This document shows, one piece after another, positions 10,771-18,909 of a DNA stretch of 64,000 nt. The stretch lies in the NCBI GenBank assembly GCA_963821815.1, contig CAWGFG010000006.1:2418001-2482000 (forward strand), read 5' to 3'. This DNA comes from JASGTU01 sp963821815. GTDB lineage: Bacteria; Chloroflexota; Anaerolineae; Caldilineales; Caldilineaceae. The notes beneath the pieces are model-generated. The model had not been told where the DNA came from and made no database searches. It was given only the letters and a program-made list of their open reading frames with translations. A program made the position numbers and the translations under genes. Position 1 is the first letter of the stretch. Each line of letters starts with the position of its first letter.

Positions 10771-10822
10771 AGTCTATTCTCCCTTTCACGCCGGTTGCTA
10801 TCGCGGCGAATGGACGTAAGCT

Positions 10823-12496
10823 TTATGCGAACCGCACTAGAATAGGTCCTAATACCGAAATTAAATAGAAGAATAAATACAACACCAACACCGCGGGGGC
10901 GCCAATGATAAGCCCCGTTCGAATCATAGTGCTGTGGTCGATTGCGCCAGTTACGGCCACCATTGACATACGCGCCGATCCACTGGGCAGCATAAACGCC
11001 ATCTCAACAGCCATAATAGTCGGGATCACCAGGCTTGCAGCCGGAACGCCAATTGCCATAGCGAGTGTTATGAGAACGGGCGCCAATATTGCGCCGAGGG
11101 TTACATTATTCATAAACTGTGTCAGCACAAATCCCATAAGCATGAGTATGGCTAGAATGATCGGATAGGGGAGGCCGTTCAGCGTCGGTGCCAGCATATC
11201 CGCAAACCACTGACTGGCGCCTGTCTTGCCCAGTGCGTCGCCCATCGTAAGGCCTGCACCAATCACAAAGAACACGCCCCAGTCAACACCGCGCAGGTCA
11301 TTCCAGTCGACGATTTCCTCAACAGAAAGGAACGCGACTGCGCCGATAGCGACGACCGCGCTGCTGAGCAAGGTTGCTGGTAGATTGAGTGTTTTCTCCA
11401 GCGCGCTGCCGCTTAGCCAAAGCACAACTGATACGAGTAGTACGCCGATGATTTCCTTTTCGGGGCCGAGCATGCCGCCTAAACGGGACAACTCCTCCGA
11501 GATAGGCGCTGTGTCAATAAAAACGTTTCCGATAGGAAGTGCACGCGTGAGTAAGAACCAACTGAGCGGTAGGAGCATGAAAACAGCCGGCACGCCGTAC
11601 ATCATCCAAGAAAGAAATCCGAAGTCGCTTATTTGACCAAGTAGACTGCCTGAAATCGCGGCTGCGCCGCTACCCATGATTGTGCCCATACCGCCGATAC
11701 TTGCGCTGATCGCTATACAAAGGATAAGCAATTGCAGCGCACGATGCGCCTTCTCCTGCGGTTGTACGCGCTGCGCAATGGTGATTGCCACCGGAATGAG
11801 CAACGCTGCTGTCGCTGTGTTCAGAACCCACATGCTTAGCAAGCCCGTCACGAGCATCAGCCCGAACAGTAATTTGTTCAGGCTGCCGCCGCTGGCTACG
11901 ATGGTATAGAGTGCCAAACGACGGGTGAGCCCGTGCTTGCGCAAGGCTTCGGCTAGAAATAGGCTGCCGAGAATGAGGAACAGCACGGGTGATCCGAACG
12001 GTGCAAACGCGCCCGCTGCTGTGTCAATACCTAACGCAATTTGGCATATGGGTACCATAAGAGCGGCTATCGGCAGCGGTGCGGGCTCTAGGGCCAAGAT
12101 GCTGCCGGTAAAGACAAAAAGTGCAATCGCGCGCTGCCCGTAGATAGACAATCCAGCCGGGGTGGGCAGTATTAATACAACGCCGGTTAGTGCAAGAACG
12201 ATAATGAAGCGTCGAAGGTCAAAGACCTTGCGCATACCCGCCTGAATAGGCTCTTGCAGCACAACAAGCGGCGTGACTCGACGCTGCAATCGGCGATGGC
12301 TGGTGGTGGTGCGCTGGGCAGTGTCTGCGGATGTAGCCGATGCTTGAACAACTTCCGATTCGGAACCAGACTCCGACCTTTTCGAATCGGACGGTCTCTT
12401 CTCACCAGTTGAGGAAGCGTTAGGTTCCTCCCGTACAGGACCAAGTTTGGCTGTTGTTGGCAACTCGGATTTTAAGCGAGATCGTCGAAATGTCAT
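10823..12496 (-). CDS. DASS (SLC13-type) divalent-anion:sodium symporter family protein
   Basis: A 557-residue protein: about 85 polar N-terminal residues (rich in Ser, Glu and Arg, probably cytoplasmic) followed by some 11-13 hydrophobic segments. The helix-loop SMWVLNTATAALLIPVAI matches the S-N-T-A sodium/substrate motif of DASS carriers. The second half has the related QFMNNVTLGAILAPVLI copy, as expected from the inverted repeat of the family. Members import dicarboxylates, citrate or sulfate with sodium. Which one applies here cannot be seen. The long charged N-terminus is unusual for the family. Confidence 0.8.
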   Translation of the reverse strand: MTFRRSRLKSELPTTAKLGPVREEPNASSTGEKRPSDSKRSESGSESEVVQASATSADTAQRTTTSHRRLQRRVTPLVVLQEPIQAGMRKVFDLRRFIIVLALTGVVLILPTPAGLSIYGQRAIALFVFTGSILALEPAPLPIAALMVPICQIALGIDTAAGAFAPFGSPVLFLILGSLFLAEALRKHGLTRRLALYTIVASGGSLNKLLFGLMLVTGLLSMWVLNTATAALLIPVAITIAQRVQPQEKAHRALQLLILCIAISASIGGMGTIMGSGAAAISGSLLGQISDFGFLSWMMYGVPAVFMLLPLSWFLLTRALPIGNVFIDTAPISEELSRLGGMLGPEKEIIGVLLVSVVLWLSGSALEKTLNLPATLLSSAVVAIGAVAFLSVEEIVDWNDLRGVDWGVFFVIGAGLTMGDALGKTGASQWFADMLAPTLNGLPYPIILAILMLMGFVLTQFMNNVTLGAILAPVLITLAMAIGVPAASLVIPTIMAVEMAFMLPSGSARMSMVAVTGAIDHSTMIRTGLIIGAPAVLVLYLFFYLISVLGPILVRFA

Positions 12497-12567
12497 CAGC
12501 TACTGTCCAATACGTGTGAGCAAGCGGATGGCCGCACGAGCTGCCGTCGACTTGGGATGACTTCGCA

Positions 12568-13698
12568 TTACTGATTGCAAAGACCAAGCCCCTCAAGTGC
12601 TGGTCCGCTTTCCGGGTCCAGTTCTAGCGCTTTTTGCAGCCACTCCAATGCCTTGCTGCATTCAGGCGGGTCCTTGTAGATATAGGCCAAACCCAACGTG
12701 TAGAGCTGCTCGACGCGTGCGTTTTCGCCAATCATACGCAGGCCCTTCTCCAAATGCACAGCTGCATCCTCGTAGTTGCGCCGCGCATAGAGCGCCATGC
12801 CCAAATGGACTTGTGCCGGACCATATTGCGGATCCATCTCTACCGCATCCTGTAGTACAAGCACTGCTTGCGGATGATCGCCTGAATTGTACAGCCCGTC
12901 GCCCAGTGCATCCAACGTGGCAGCCGTGCGATAGACCTCTACGGCTTTGCGATAGTTCTCATTCGCCAGATCATAGTCTAGCAAACCAACCCGATATTGT
13001 CGCCCCTTCTCGATGTAGAGGTCGAACCGATGCGGCGCCGCTGCGATGGCCTTGTCATACAGTTCAATGGCGCCGTCATAGTCGCCGCGCCGTTCAGCAA
13101 GATAGGCCATGTTGCGCAGTACGGTGACGTTGTCCGGCTCGATCTCCGCCGCCTGGCTTAGGTAATCCTCAGCTACATCCCAGTTGCCATAGTCCGTATA
13201 AATCTCGCCGAGGATGGCCAACGTTGTGGCGTTGTCCGGTTCGTGATCCAGCGCATCGAACGCATTGCTTAGCGCTGAGTCGTAGTCGCCGGTCCAGTCC
13301 TGCGCCCGGGCCAACGCGTTCAGCGCTCTTGCGTCGTTGGAGTCCACGTCGACCGCGCGCTCGGCCATCTCCAGCGCCCTCTCGAGGTCGGTATGGATGA
13401 GGTAGATGGACGAAAGCTCGGCGAGCGGTCGCGGATTGTCCGGTTCGAGGCGGATCATCTGCTGAAATGCTGCAATGGCGTTCGCGTAGTCCCCTGTTTG
13501 AAGGGCCGTATTGGCGTCTGCCAGGAAGGAGACGGCGCTTTTCGTCGGTATGGGCGTAGGCGCCATCGGTTTGGAAACGAGCCATTCCGGCTGCTGCTCA
13601 TAGAGCACGATGGCTACGATGGCAATGAGTACCAGCGGCCAAAATCGGGCGAGACCGCGCCGCCGCCTTTTAGGTTTGTAGGAGCGGTCCAATTGCAT
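12568..13698 (-). CDS. Membrane-anchored TPR protein
   Basis: 376 residues. A basic N-terminus (KPKRRRRG) precedes one transmembrane helix (FWPLVLIAIVAIVLYEQ, about residues 19-35), so the rest should lie outside the cytoplasm. From about residue 55 to the end it is a run of tetratricopeptide repeats (about eight or nine), with the typical A-x2-L-x3-P-D-N-x3-L phasing. It is likely a scaffold for protein complexes at the cell surface. It stands on its own upstream of the DASS gene in the same direction, with 71 bases between. Confidence 0.8.
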   Translation of the reverse strand: MQLDRSYKPKRRRRGLARFWPLVLIAIVAIVLYEQQPEWLVSKPMAPTPIPTKSAVSFLADANTALQTGDYANAIAAFQQMIRLEPDNPRPLAELSSIYLIHTDLERALEMAERAVDVDSNDARALNALARAQDWTGDYDSALSNAFDALDHEPDNATTLAILGEIYTDYGNWDVAEDYLSQAAEIEPDNVTVLRNMAYLAERRGDYDGAIELYDKAIAAAPHRFDLYIEKGRQYRVGLLDYDLANENYRKAVEVYRTAATLDALGDGLYNSGDHPQAVLVLQDAVEMDPQYGPAQVHLGMALYARRNYEDAAVHLEKGLRMIGENARVEQLYTLGLAYIYKDPPECSKALEWLQKALELDPESGPALEGLGLCNQ

Positions 13699-13801
13699 GC
13701 TGCAATTATAGCACTGCCCCTAAGCCAGCCCAATTGGATTTGCTTTTCGTGTTTGCTCTATGCTATATATAGCTGTTGTGCGGTGAATGACGAAAGTACG
13801 C

Positions 13802-13873
13802 CCCCGTAGCTCAGGGGATAGAGCACCGGCCTCCGGAGCCGGGAGCGCTGGTTCGAATCCAGCCGGGGGTACT
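13802..13873 (+). tRNA. tRNA-Arg (anticodon CCG)
   Basis: A 72-base cloverleaf: acceptor arm 13802-13808 with 13866-13872 (first pair G-U), D-arm with AGCTCAGGGGATAGAGC, anticodon stem CCGGC/GCCGG with loop CTCCGGA giving anticodon CCG, and T-arm GCTGG-TTCGAAT-CCAGC. The discriminator is A and no CCA is encoded. It reads CGG codons. Confidence 0.95.
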
Positions 13874-13958
13874 TAGTTCGAGCCAGCACTTTCAAAGTAT
13901 GTGTCGATCATATCAGCTGGTCGGTGGATTACTCCCAATTGAGCGCGATAACATGAAA

Positions 13959-13984
13959 CCAGCGACGGTAAAGCGTGTCGCTGG
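13959..13984 (-). terminator. Probable terminator of the DUF411-like gene
   Basis: An 8-bp inverted repeat CCAGCGAC/GTCGCTGG with a 10-base loop. On the minus strand it is followed by TTTCATGTT. It lies 40 bases past the stop codon at 14024. Confidence 0.5.
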
Positions 13985-14023
13985 AATTCCCTCTATTCGG
14001 TTTGATAAGTAATCGACTCGCAA

Positions 14024-14515
14024 CTATTTGCCGTAGCTACTAAAGACAGACTGCTGATTGTCTTCCGTAAAGGCAATGACATCGTATGGCTGGTCAACCG
14101 CACCTTCAACCTGCATGCCGGGAGATCCAACCGGCATCCCAGGCACGGCTAGTCCGGCGACATCGGGTCGCTCAGCCAACAGGCGTTCAATGTCGGCAGC
14201 CGGTACATGTCCCTCAATAGTGTAGCCATCCACGATGGCTGTATGGCAACCTTGGAGTTCCGTCGGCACATGATACTTGGTCTTAATTGAAACCATATTA
14301 TCGACTTCAACGGTCTCAACTTTGTATCCATTATCAGTCATGTACTGAACCCAGTCGCCACAACAACCTCAGGACGGCGGCTTGTATACGGTTATCTGTG
14401 GTGCATTACTATCTTGTACGACTGGCGTAGGCGTCACTTTCGCGCCACAGCCGAATAAAACAGTTATCGCAGCCAATGTTAATAACATCAGCCCGACGTA
14501 TTTTAGCTTCCTCAT
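14024..14515 (-). CDS. Candidate selenocysteine-containing DUF411/CopG-type lipoprotein
   Basis: Reading from ATG 14515, the frame gives a lipoprotein signal: basic MRKLKY, a hydrophobic core, lipobox LFGC with lipid-bearing Cys23, then a Thr/Pro linker. The start of a DUF411 domain follows (ITVYKPPS-x-GCCGDWVQYM). The residue x, codon 49, is TGA (14369-14371). The same frame then continues to TAG at 14024 with the rest of the domain, including GCHTAIVDGYTIEGHVP (Cys90). DUF411/CopG proteins have a thioredoxin-like fold with C-x-C-C plus a later Cys that together hold copper in the periplasm. TGA replaces exactly the first Cys of CxCC, which is the expected place for selenocysteine. A hairpin sits just downstream. 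The alternative is a point mutation of TGC or TGT in a dying gene or a sequence error, but the frame on both sides is intact. It lies 102 bases after the GH3-like gene, same strand. Confidence 0.75.
14344..14371 (-). promoter_or_regulatory. Possible bacterial SECIS-like hairpin after the in-frame UGA
   Basis: On the minus strand the TGA (14371-14369) is followed by 17 bases and then the hairpin ACTG-GGTT-CAGT (14355-14344). It is a 4-bp stem with a loop starting GG. From memory, bacterial SECIS elements place a loop G some 16-37 bases after the UGA, on a short stem. This fits the lower end of both ranges. The stem is short, so the evidence is modest. Confidence 0.4.
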
Positions 14516-14617
14516 GAAGACTATCCTTTGAAATATGGACGCGGGTATACGCTAAACACACATAGCCTGCTTGAGCGACTTGCGCGTCGACCGATCCGAT
14601 AGAGCGCTTAGGATAGA

Positions 14618-17600
14618 TTATCCATTGCGCAACTGCAACCAGAGCAACGGTAATAGCATGCCGACAAAAACCACAATTGCGGAACCCCAGATGCGAAGAC
14701 TTGCCTGCAGCCGATCGGCGCCGGGCAACCACCCGAACGCATAGAGGATGTACGCCAGCAGCCCAAAGTTCATAGCCCACAAGATACTGTGCACAAGTGT
14801 TTTGCGAGAAATCACGTGAACCTGCACGATCACCAGCATACTTGTCATAGCCACAATGGTCAGCAATGCAATGAACAAAGAAGCAAGGCTGATCGGATCC
14901 GGAATCGTGATGGCCAGAGCAGGATTCTGTGTCACCGCTTCAGGAGCTGATTCGGCGCTTTCTGGCAACATGGCGACTGCATCGGATTCTACCGCCGGCG
15001 CCGTGGGAACAGGCGCCACGCTGTTGGCATCCCCGCCCTCGACTTCTGCAGTCGTAACTGCACCGGCGATGTTTATGCGGCGCACCTCACCCGAAGTAGC
15101 CCCGCCGGTGCGAGCCAGTACTTCCATGATGCCGGGGCGTTCCGGAACGATCTCGATTCCGGCTACACCGTCACGAGTCTGCGCGCTCTCAACTCGTTGG
15201 GTAGTGGAATCGTCTTCATACGTGAGCACGAACTCTACTGGCGTGCCGTCCACAACCGGATTGCCGTTGCGGTCGATGACAGCTTCCGTGTGCATCTGTA
15301 GCAATGCATCATTCTGGACAACGGGCAACTGTTCATCCGCTCCGGAACCTGCAGGCGATTCCAACGCACCGTCGATTGTCGATAGTCCTAGGTTGATATG
15401 TTGGGCAGGGTCCGGCGCCAGCCACTCAGAAAGGTTGCTAAAACGTGTACCCGCCACGCTAACCGGCGGCGCAGCGTCCGGCTGGATTGTGCGGAACAGC
15501 GCTCGCACCGCATCTTCCAAGAAGGATTGCGTCTTTCCATAGATGCCGTAATACGCATTCAGTTTGCTTATCTCAGTCGCATCCAGAAAAAGCGGCGCAT
15601 TGAGCGCAAAGACCACAATAGTTTTAGATGCCAGCTCATCACTGTGCAAGCGGAGAAATTGGTTGAGCGCACCGCTCTCTGGGTAGTTCTCTTCATCCAC
15701 GTCCAACATGGCAAAGAGTATCCAGTCGGCGTCCTCAATATACTTAGCTGTTTTCTCATTCTTGTCCAGAGTCTCAGCCATAACTTGAGAATCGATAGGC
15801 AGGGGCGGCATTGGCGCCAGTCGATTCGATTCGGTTGTCGTTCGCTCTGACGTAATGGGCATGGTCGGCGAAGGAGTCACTGTCGGGATAGCCTGAGGCG
15901 GGGGCGTGGGATAAGCTTCGGAATCGAGCAGCTCTTGCAGATCCGAGTACGTCAGACTGGTGATTTCATCGCCTGCCAATTGATCCGTGCCATTGGGGCC
16001 ATACATTCGATAGATGATGCTGGCGAGCATGTCCGGCGCCACAGCCGCTTCCACAACGCAATCTGCGCATTCTTGTTGTAGGCGGCTATCGGTGAAGATG
16101 AGGATATTCTCGCCTTTTTGCGGAATTTGCGACAACACTTCGCTCGATTCGCGCGGATCGGGGTAAAGAATACCGGCGGACTCTCGGGAGACTTGCGACA
16201 TTGTAGCCAGCGAGTCTCCGCTATTCTCCTGCAATTCTGCCAGACGCGCACCGTCCTTCAGCACAGTGGACAGTGGAATAGGCGTATATGGTGCGTCGTC
16301 GCCAGCCGTGTCATCGACGGCGCCGTGACCGCTGTAGAGCCGCAGCTTTAGTCTCAAAATGCGTCGAACTCGTTCATCGACTTGTTTGGCGAAGTCCGGA
16401 TCTTCCACATAGCGTTCCTGAAAGAACCCGATAGTCTCCTTGATATTAAGCCGTTGGGTCTCCAATTGCTCATCACTGGAAAAGCGACCGAGATAGAGTA
16501 AGTCATGTCCTGCCGTGAACGCGTCGAGAGCAATGCGTCGATAGGGAAATTCGGTAGGCGACAGGGTATAGAGCCGTCGGATTGCCGGCGCACCTAGCTC
16601 CGAACTCACCAAAATGCCGCCTTCATCGCGCCAGTCTGTGAAACCCTCCTGCTGCAGCGCCATCTCCAGCTCCGGCGCCAGTCCGATAGGCGTATTCCTG
16701 CCTAGGCTGCTGCCTTGGAATGCGCTGTATCGCGCCAGCGACGACATCAAGCCGTCCGTTGTGCTATTCATGCTTTCCGTATCAGCCGGTGGCGTTGTCT
16801 GACCTGTAACGGCCCTGAACGGCGGCAATGCAACCTGCTGCAACTCTTCTAACGGACGTTGCACAGTAGATACTTCTTCGTCAGGCAGTCGGTCGATATC
16901 GCCTGCACCGGGAAAATGGGAAACGACGGTTGCGACTGTACCACCGCTCCCAGCGTGCACGCCGGCGATGTACGCCTGGCCCATGCGCCCCACCCAGTAT
17001 GGATTACCGCCGTACATTTGCTGACCCAAACTTGCAATTGAACCGGTCTTGGGCTTATCCAGCACATCAAGGATTGGACCCAGCAGCATGTTCACGCCGA
17101 CGGTGCTCATCTCTCTGCCCACGACCTCGCCGACGCCGGTTGCCAAGTCCGGTCGCCAGGTGGCGCCGATGGACATTTGGCTGGGCAACGGCGTAAACCC
17201 GCGACGCAGATCCGTATCGGGCAAATTATCGCCTAACTGTTTGACGGCGATGAAGAGCGGCAGATTGACCGGCGCAACTTCGGTCATCTCTTCGAGCAAA
17301 AGATTCTTGTCACTTTGCCAGCCGTCCGGCAGTTCAACTAACGCCTTATCGTCTGGCAGCAACACGCCATAGGCTAAACCTTGAAGCTGGTTAGCCAGCC
17401 GTGCAACGTCTGACGGTGTGGACTCTCCTGTCCCGTTGTTGAAGTTGCCATTTTCCGGGCTCAACACGACGCCGCCCACGCGATACCCGTAGACCAGTTC
17501 GGCGATGTCACTGTCAAATCCAACATCGTTTCCATTGAATGTAATCAGAAACAGCTGTCCGACCCTGTCCGCAACAGACATGGTTGACATAGTCTCTTCA

Positions 17601-17767
17601 ACCAACGCATACAATTCGGCGTCGCCGGAGTCCACTGCAGCATTCGGCGTCTGCGCCATGACGAGGATGGGCTGCAGCCAAACGGCTATGCTGATTACGA
17701 TGCACAAAAGGGAGAAAGCCGCGAATGCGTGCGTCCGCACGGATTCGAACTTCTTTCTCGATTGCAT
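14618..17767 (-). CDS. Membrane-anchored GH3-like protein, probably catalytically changed
   Basis: About 1050 residues. A signal peptide (core FAAFSLLCIVISIAVWL, cut near VMAQT) is followed by a glycoside-hydrolase-3 N-terminal domain (MSVADRVGQLFLITFNG, then YRVGGVVL, GPILDVLD, HFPGAGD). A second domain of the GH3 C-terminal type, a Thr/Pro linker (about TPSPTMP), an Ig-like region (VEFVLTYEDDSTTQRVE) and three C-terminal transmembrane helices come next. Family enzymes such as NagZ split beta-N-acetylglucosaminides. Here the K-H-F-x-G-H-G motif reads S-H-F-P-G-A-G. The nucleophile Asp of the S-D-D-L motif is replaced in GILVSSELGAP, so activity is doubtful. ATG 17767 is chosen because it gives a clean signal peptide; ATG 17791 or TTG 17797 would add 8 or 10 residues. 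Confidence 0.78.
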   Translation of the reverse strand: MQSRKKFESVRTHAFAAFSLLCIVISIAVWLQPILVMAQTPNAAVDSGDAELYALVEETMSTMSVADRVGQLFLITFNGNDVGFDSDIAELVYGYRVGGVVLSPENGNFNNGTGESTPSDVARLANQLQGLAYGVLLPDDKALVELPDGWQSDKNLLLEEMTEVAPVNLPLFIAVKQLGDNLPDTDLRRGFTPLPSQMSIGATWRPDLATGVGEVVGREMSTVGVNMLLGPILDVLDKPKTGSIASLGQQMYGGNPYWVGRMGQAYIAGVHAGSGGTVATVVSHFPGAGDIDRLPDEEVSTVQRPLEELQQVALPPFRAVTGQTTPPADTESMNSTTDGLMSSLARYSAFQGSSLGRNTPIGLAPELEMALQQEGFTDWRDEGGILVSSELGAPAIRRLYTLSPTEFPYRRIALDAFTAGHDLLYLGRFSSDEQLETQRLNIKETIGFFQERYVEDPDFAKQVDERVRRILRLKLRLYSGHGAVDDTAGDDAPYTPIPLSTVLKDGARLAELQENSGDSLATMSQVSRESAGILYPDPRESSEVLSQIPQKGENILIFTDSRLQQECADCVVEAAVAPDMLASIIYRMYGPNGTDQLAGDEITSLTYSDLQELLDSEAYPTPPPQAIPTVTPSPTMPITSERTTTESNRLAPMPPLPIDSQVMAETLDKNEKTAKYIEDADWILFAMLDVDEENYPESGALNQFLRLHSDELASKTIVVFALNAPLFLDATEISKLNAYYGIYGKTQSFLEDAVRALFRTIQPDAAPPVSVAGTRFSNLSEWLAPDPAQHINLGLSTIDGALESPAGSGADEQLPVVQNDALLQMHTEAVIDRNGNPVVDGTPVEFVLTYEDDSTTQRVESAQTRDGVAGIEIVPERPGIMEVLARTGGATSGEVRRINIAGAVTTAEVEGGDANSVAPVPTAPAVESDAVAMLPESAESAPEAVTQNPALAITIPDPISLASLFIALLTIVAMTSMLVIVQVHVISRKTLVHSILWAMNFGLLAYILYAFGWLPGADRLQASLRIWGSAIVVFVGMLLPLLWLQLRNG

Positions 17768-17797
17768 ACGGCTGTGGTTATATCGAATCATGAACAA

Positions 17798-18219
17798 CGT
17801 TCAAACGCGTGGAACGGACAAGTATGGCGGCGAAACGGACAAATTGTGATGGATTAATGTCCGAAATGAATGTCGACAGTATATATACGGGCCATTCCGA
17901 CGTCAACTTACATAGTGCTTCCATGCACCTGATGTCGAATAAAGCGCGATCCACGAGCGGACGCTACAGCCCCATGTAGCGATTGTGTATTCGTCCATTC
18001 GGCTCGGTATTGGTTTGTGCCAGCAGCGGACGGGTATGAGTTCGTCGGATCCGACTGTGTAACAATAGACAGTGAACTGCAAGCTTCGGTGTGCCGTTTG
18101 TACTGCATAATATATCTTGCACCTCGAAATGTATGGGCGGCAAGATAAGGTGCAGGCAGTAGTGAATCAGCGGCATCCGAAAGCAGCAGTAGCAGCACCT
18201 GCTACATGTGGCGCATTTA
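17798..18219. other. Intergenic region between GH3-like gene and lepB
   Basis: About 500 bases between divergent genes, of which only the last part (promoter at 18220) is interpretable. The short open frames here lack family features, ribosome sites and codon bias. I see no RNA gene. Confidence 0.5.
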
Positions 18220-18248
18220 GTGACTTGGGGTTGCCGTTCTGGTAAACT
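18220..18248 (+). promoter_or_regulatory. Possible promoter of lepB
   Basis: GTGACT (18220-18225) and TAAACT (18243-18248) are 17 bases apart, each matching four of six consensus bases. The start point would be near 18255, 40 bases before the chosen ATG. This supports the ATG at 18295 over the upstream in-frame ATG at 18208. Confidence 0.4.
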
Positions 18249-18294
18249 AGAAACCCAGGCGCGTGCGTTCATTTCATGTGGAGTAATTGACACA

Positions 18295-18888
18295 ATGGAT
18301 AGTCGAGATCCGTTTTCTGAATACAGATCTAGGGTAGATGACACAGTATATCAGGAACAACAGAAGTCGCAATCGTCCATCTATCGTTGGAGGAGACTCG
18401 TCCAGGATACCGCGCAAATTGTGCTGCCTGCGCTTGCGTTGGCACTAGTCGTGCATCTATTCCTGGCACAGGCGACTATTGTGTTCGGTCGAAGTATGGA
18501 GCCGAACCTGCTTGAACGCCAGCGGCTGATCATTGACAAGATCAGCTATCGCATCCATCCGCCGCAACGCAATGATATTGTGGTGTTGAGCTTGCCCGAG
18601 ATGGATGAGATGCTGGTTAAGCGAATTGTTGCATTGCCAGGTGAAACGATTGAGATCTATCAGGGCATCGTATACATCAACAATGAAGCGCTGCCTGAAC
18701 CATACCCGCACGATATCGGCATCTATAGCATGCCGCCGGTTACATTAGGGCCATTGAGCTACTTTGTATTGGGCGACAACCGTGACAACAGTAACGACAG
18801 TCGTTCATTCGGCCCTGTGAAGCGGGAATACATATTAGGGCGAGTTTGGATTCGATATTGGCCCTTTAGTCAGGTAACGCAGTTCTAA
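18295..18888 (+). CDS. lepB: Signal peptidase I
   Basis: A 197-residue type I signal peptidase with one N-terminal transmembrane helix (about residues 41-60). The catalytic Ser67 lies in GRSMEPNL and the general base Lys109 in MLVKRIVALPGE. The C-terminal boxes D and E are present (VLGDNRDNSNDSRSFGPV). It cuts signal peptides from exported proteins at the outer face of the membrane, which fits the many secreted proteins nearby. GTGGAG precedes the ATG. The next gene follows 21 bases after its stop. Confidence 0.95.
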   Translation: MDSRDPFSEYRSRVDDTVYQEQQKSQSSIYRWRRLVQDTAQIVLPALALALVVHLFLAQATIVFGRSMEPNLLERQRLIIDKISYRIHPPQRNDIVVLSLPEMDEMLVKRIVALPGETIEIYQGIVYINNEALPEPYPHDIGIYSMPPVTLGPLSYFVLGDNRDNSNDSRSFGPVKREYILGRVWIRYWPFSQVTQF

Positions 18889-18909
18889 GGAAGCATAAGA
18901 TACCGCCAC

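Noticed and set aside
14024..14341. Separate 105-residue gene starting after the UGA
   Set aside because: It would begin in the middle of the DUF411 domain and lose the CxCC motif. The upstream frame encodes the missing part with a lipoprotein signal.
14369..14371. TGA read as Trp (alternative genetic code)
   Set aside because: TGA works as stop in the HAD-like and prenyltransferase-like genes (ATGA overlaps with the next start), so the standard code applies.
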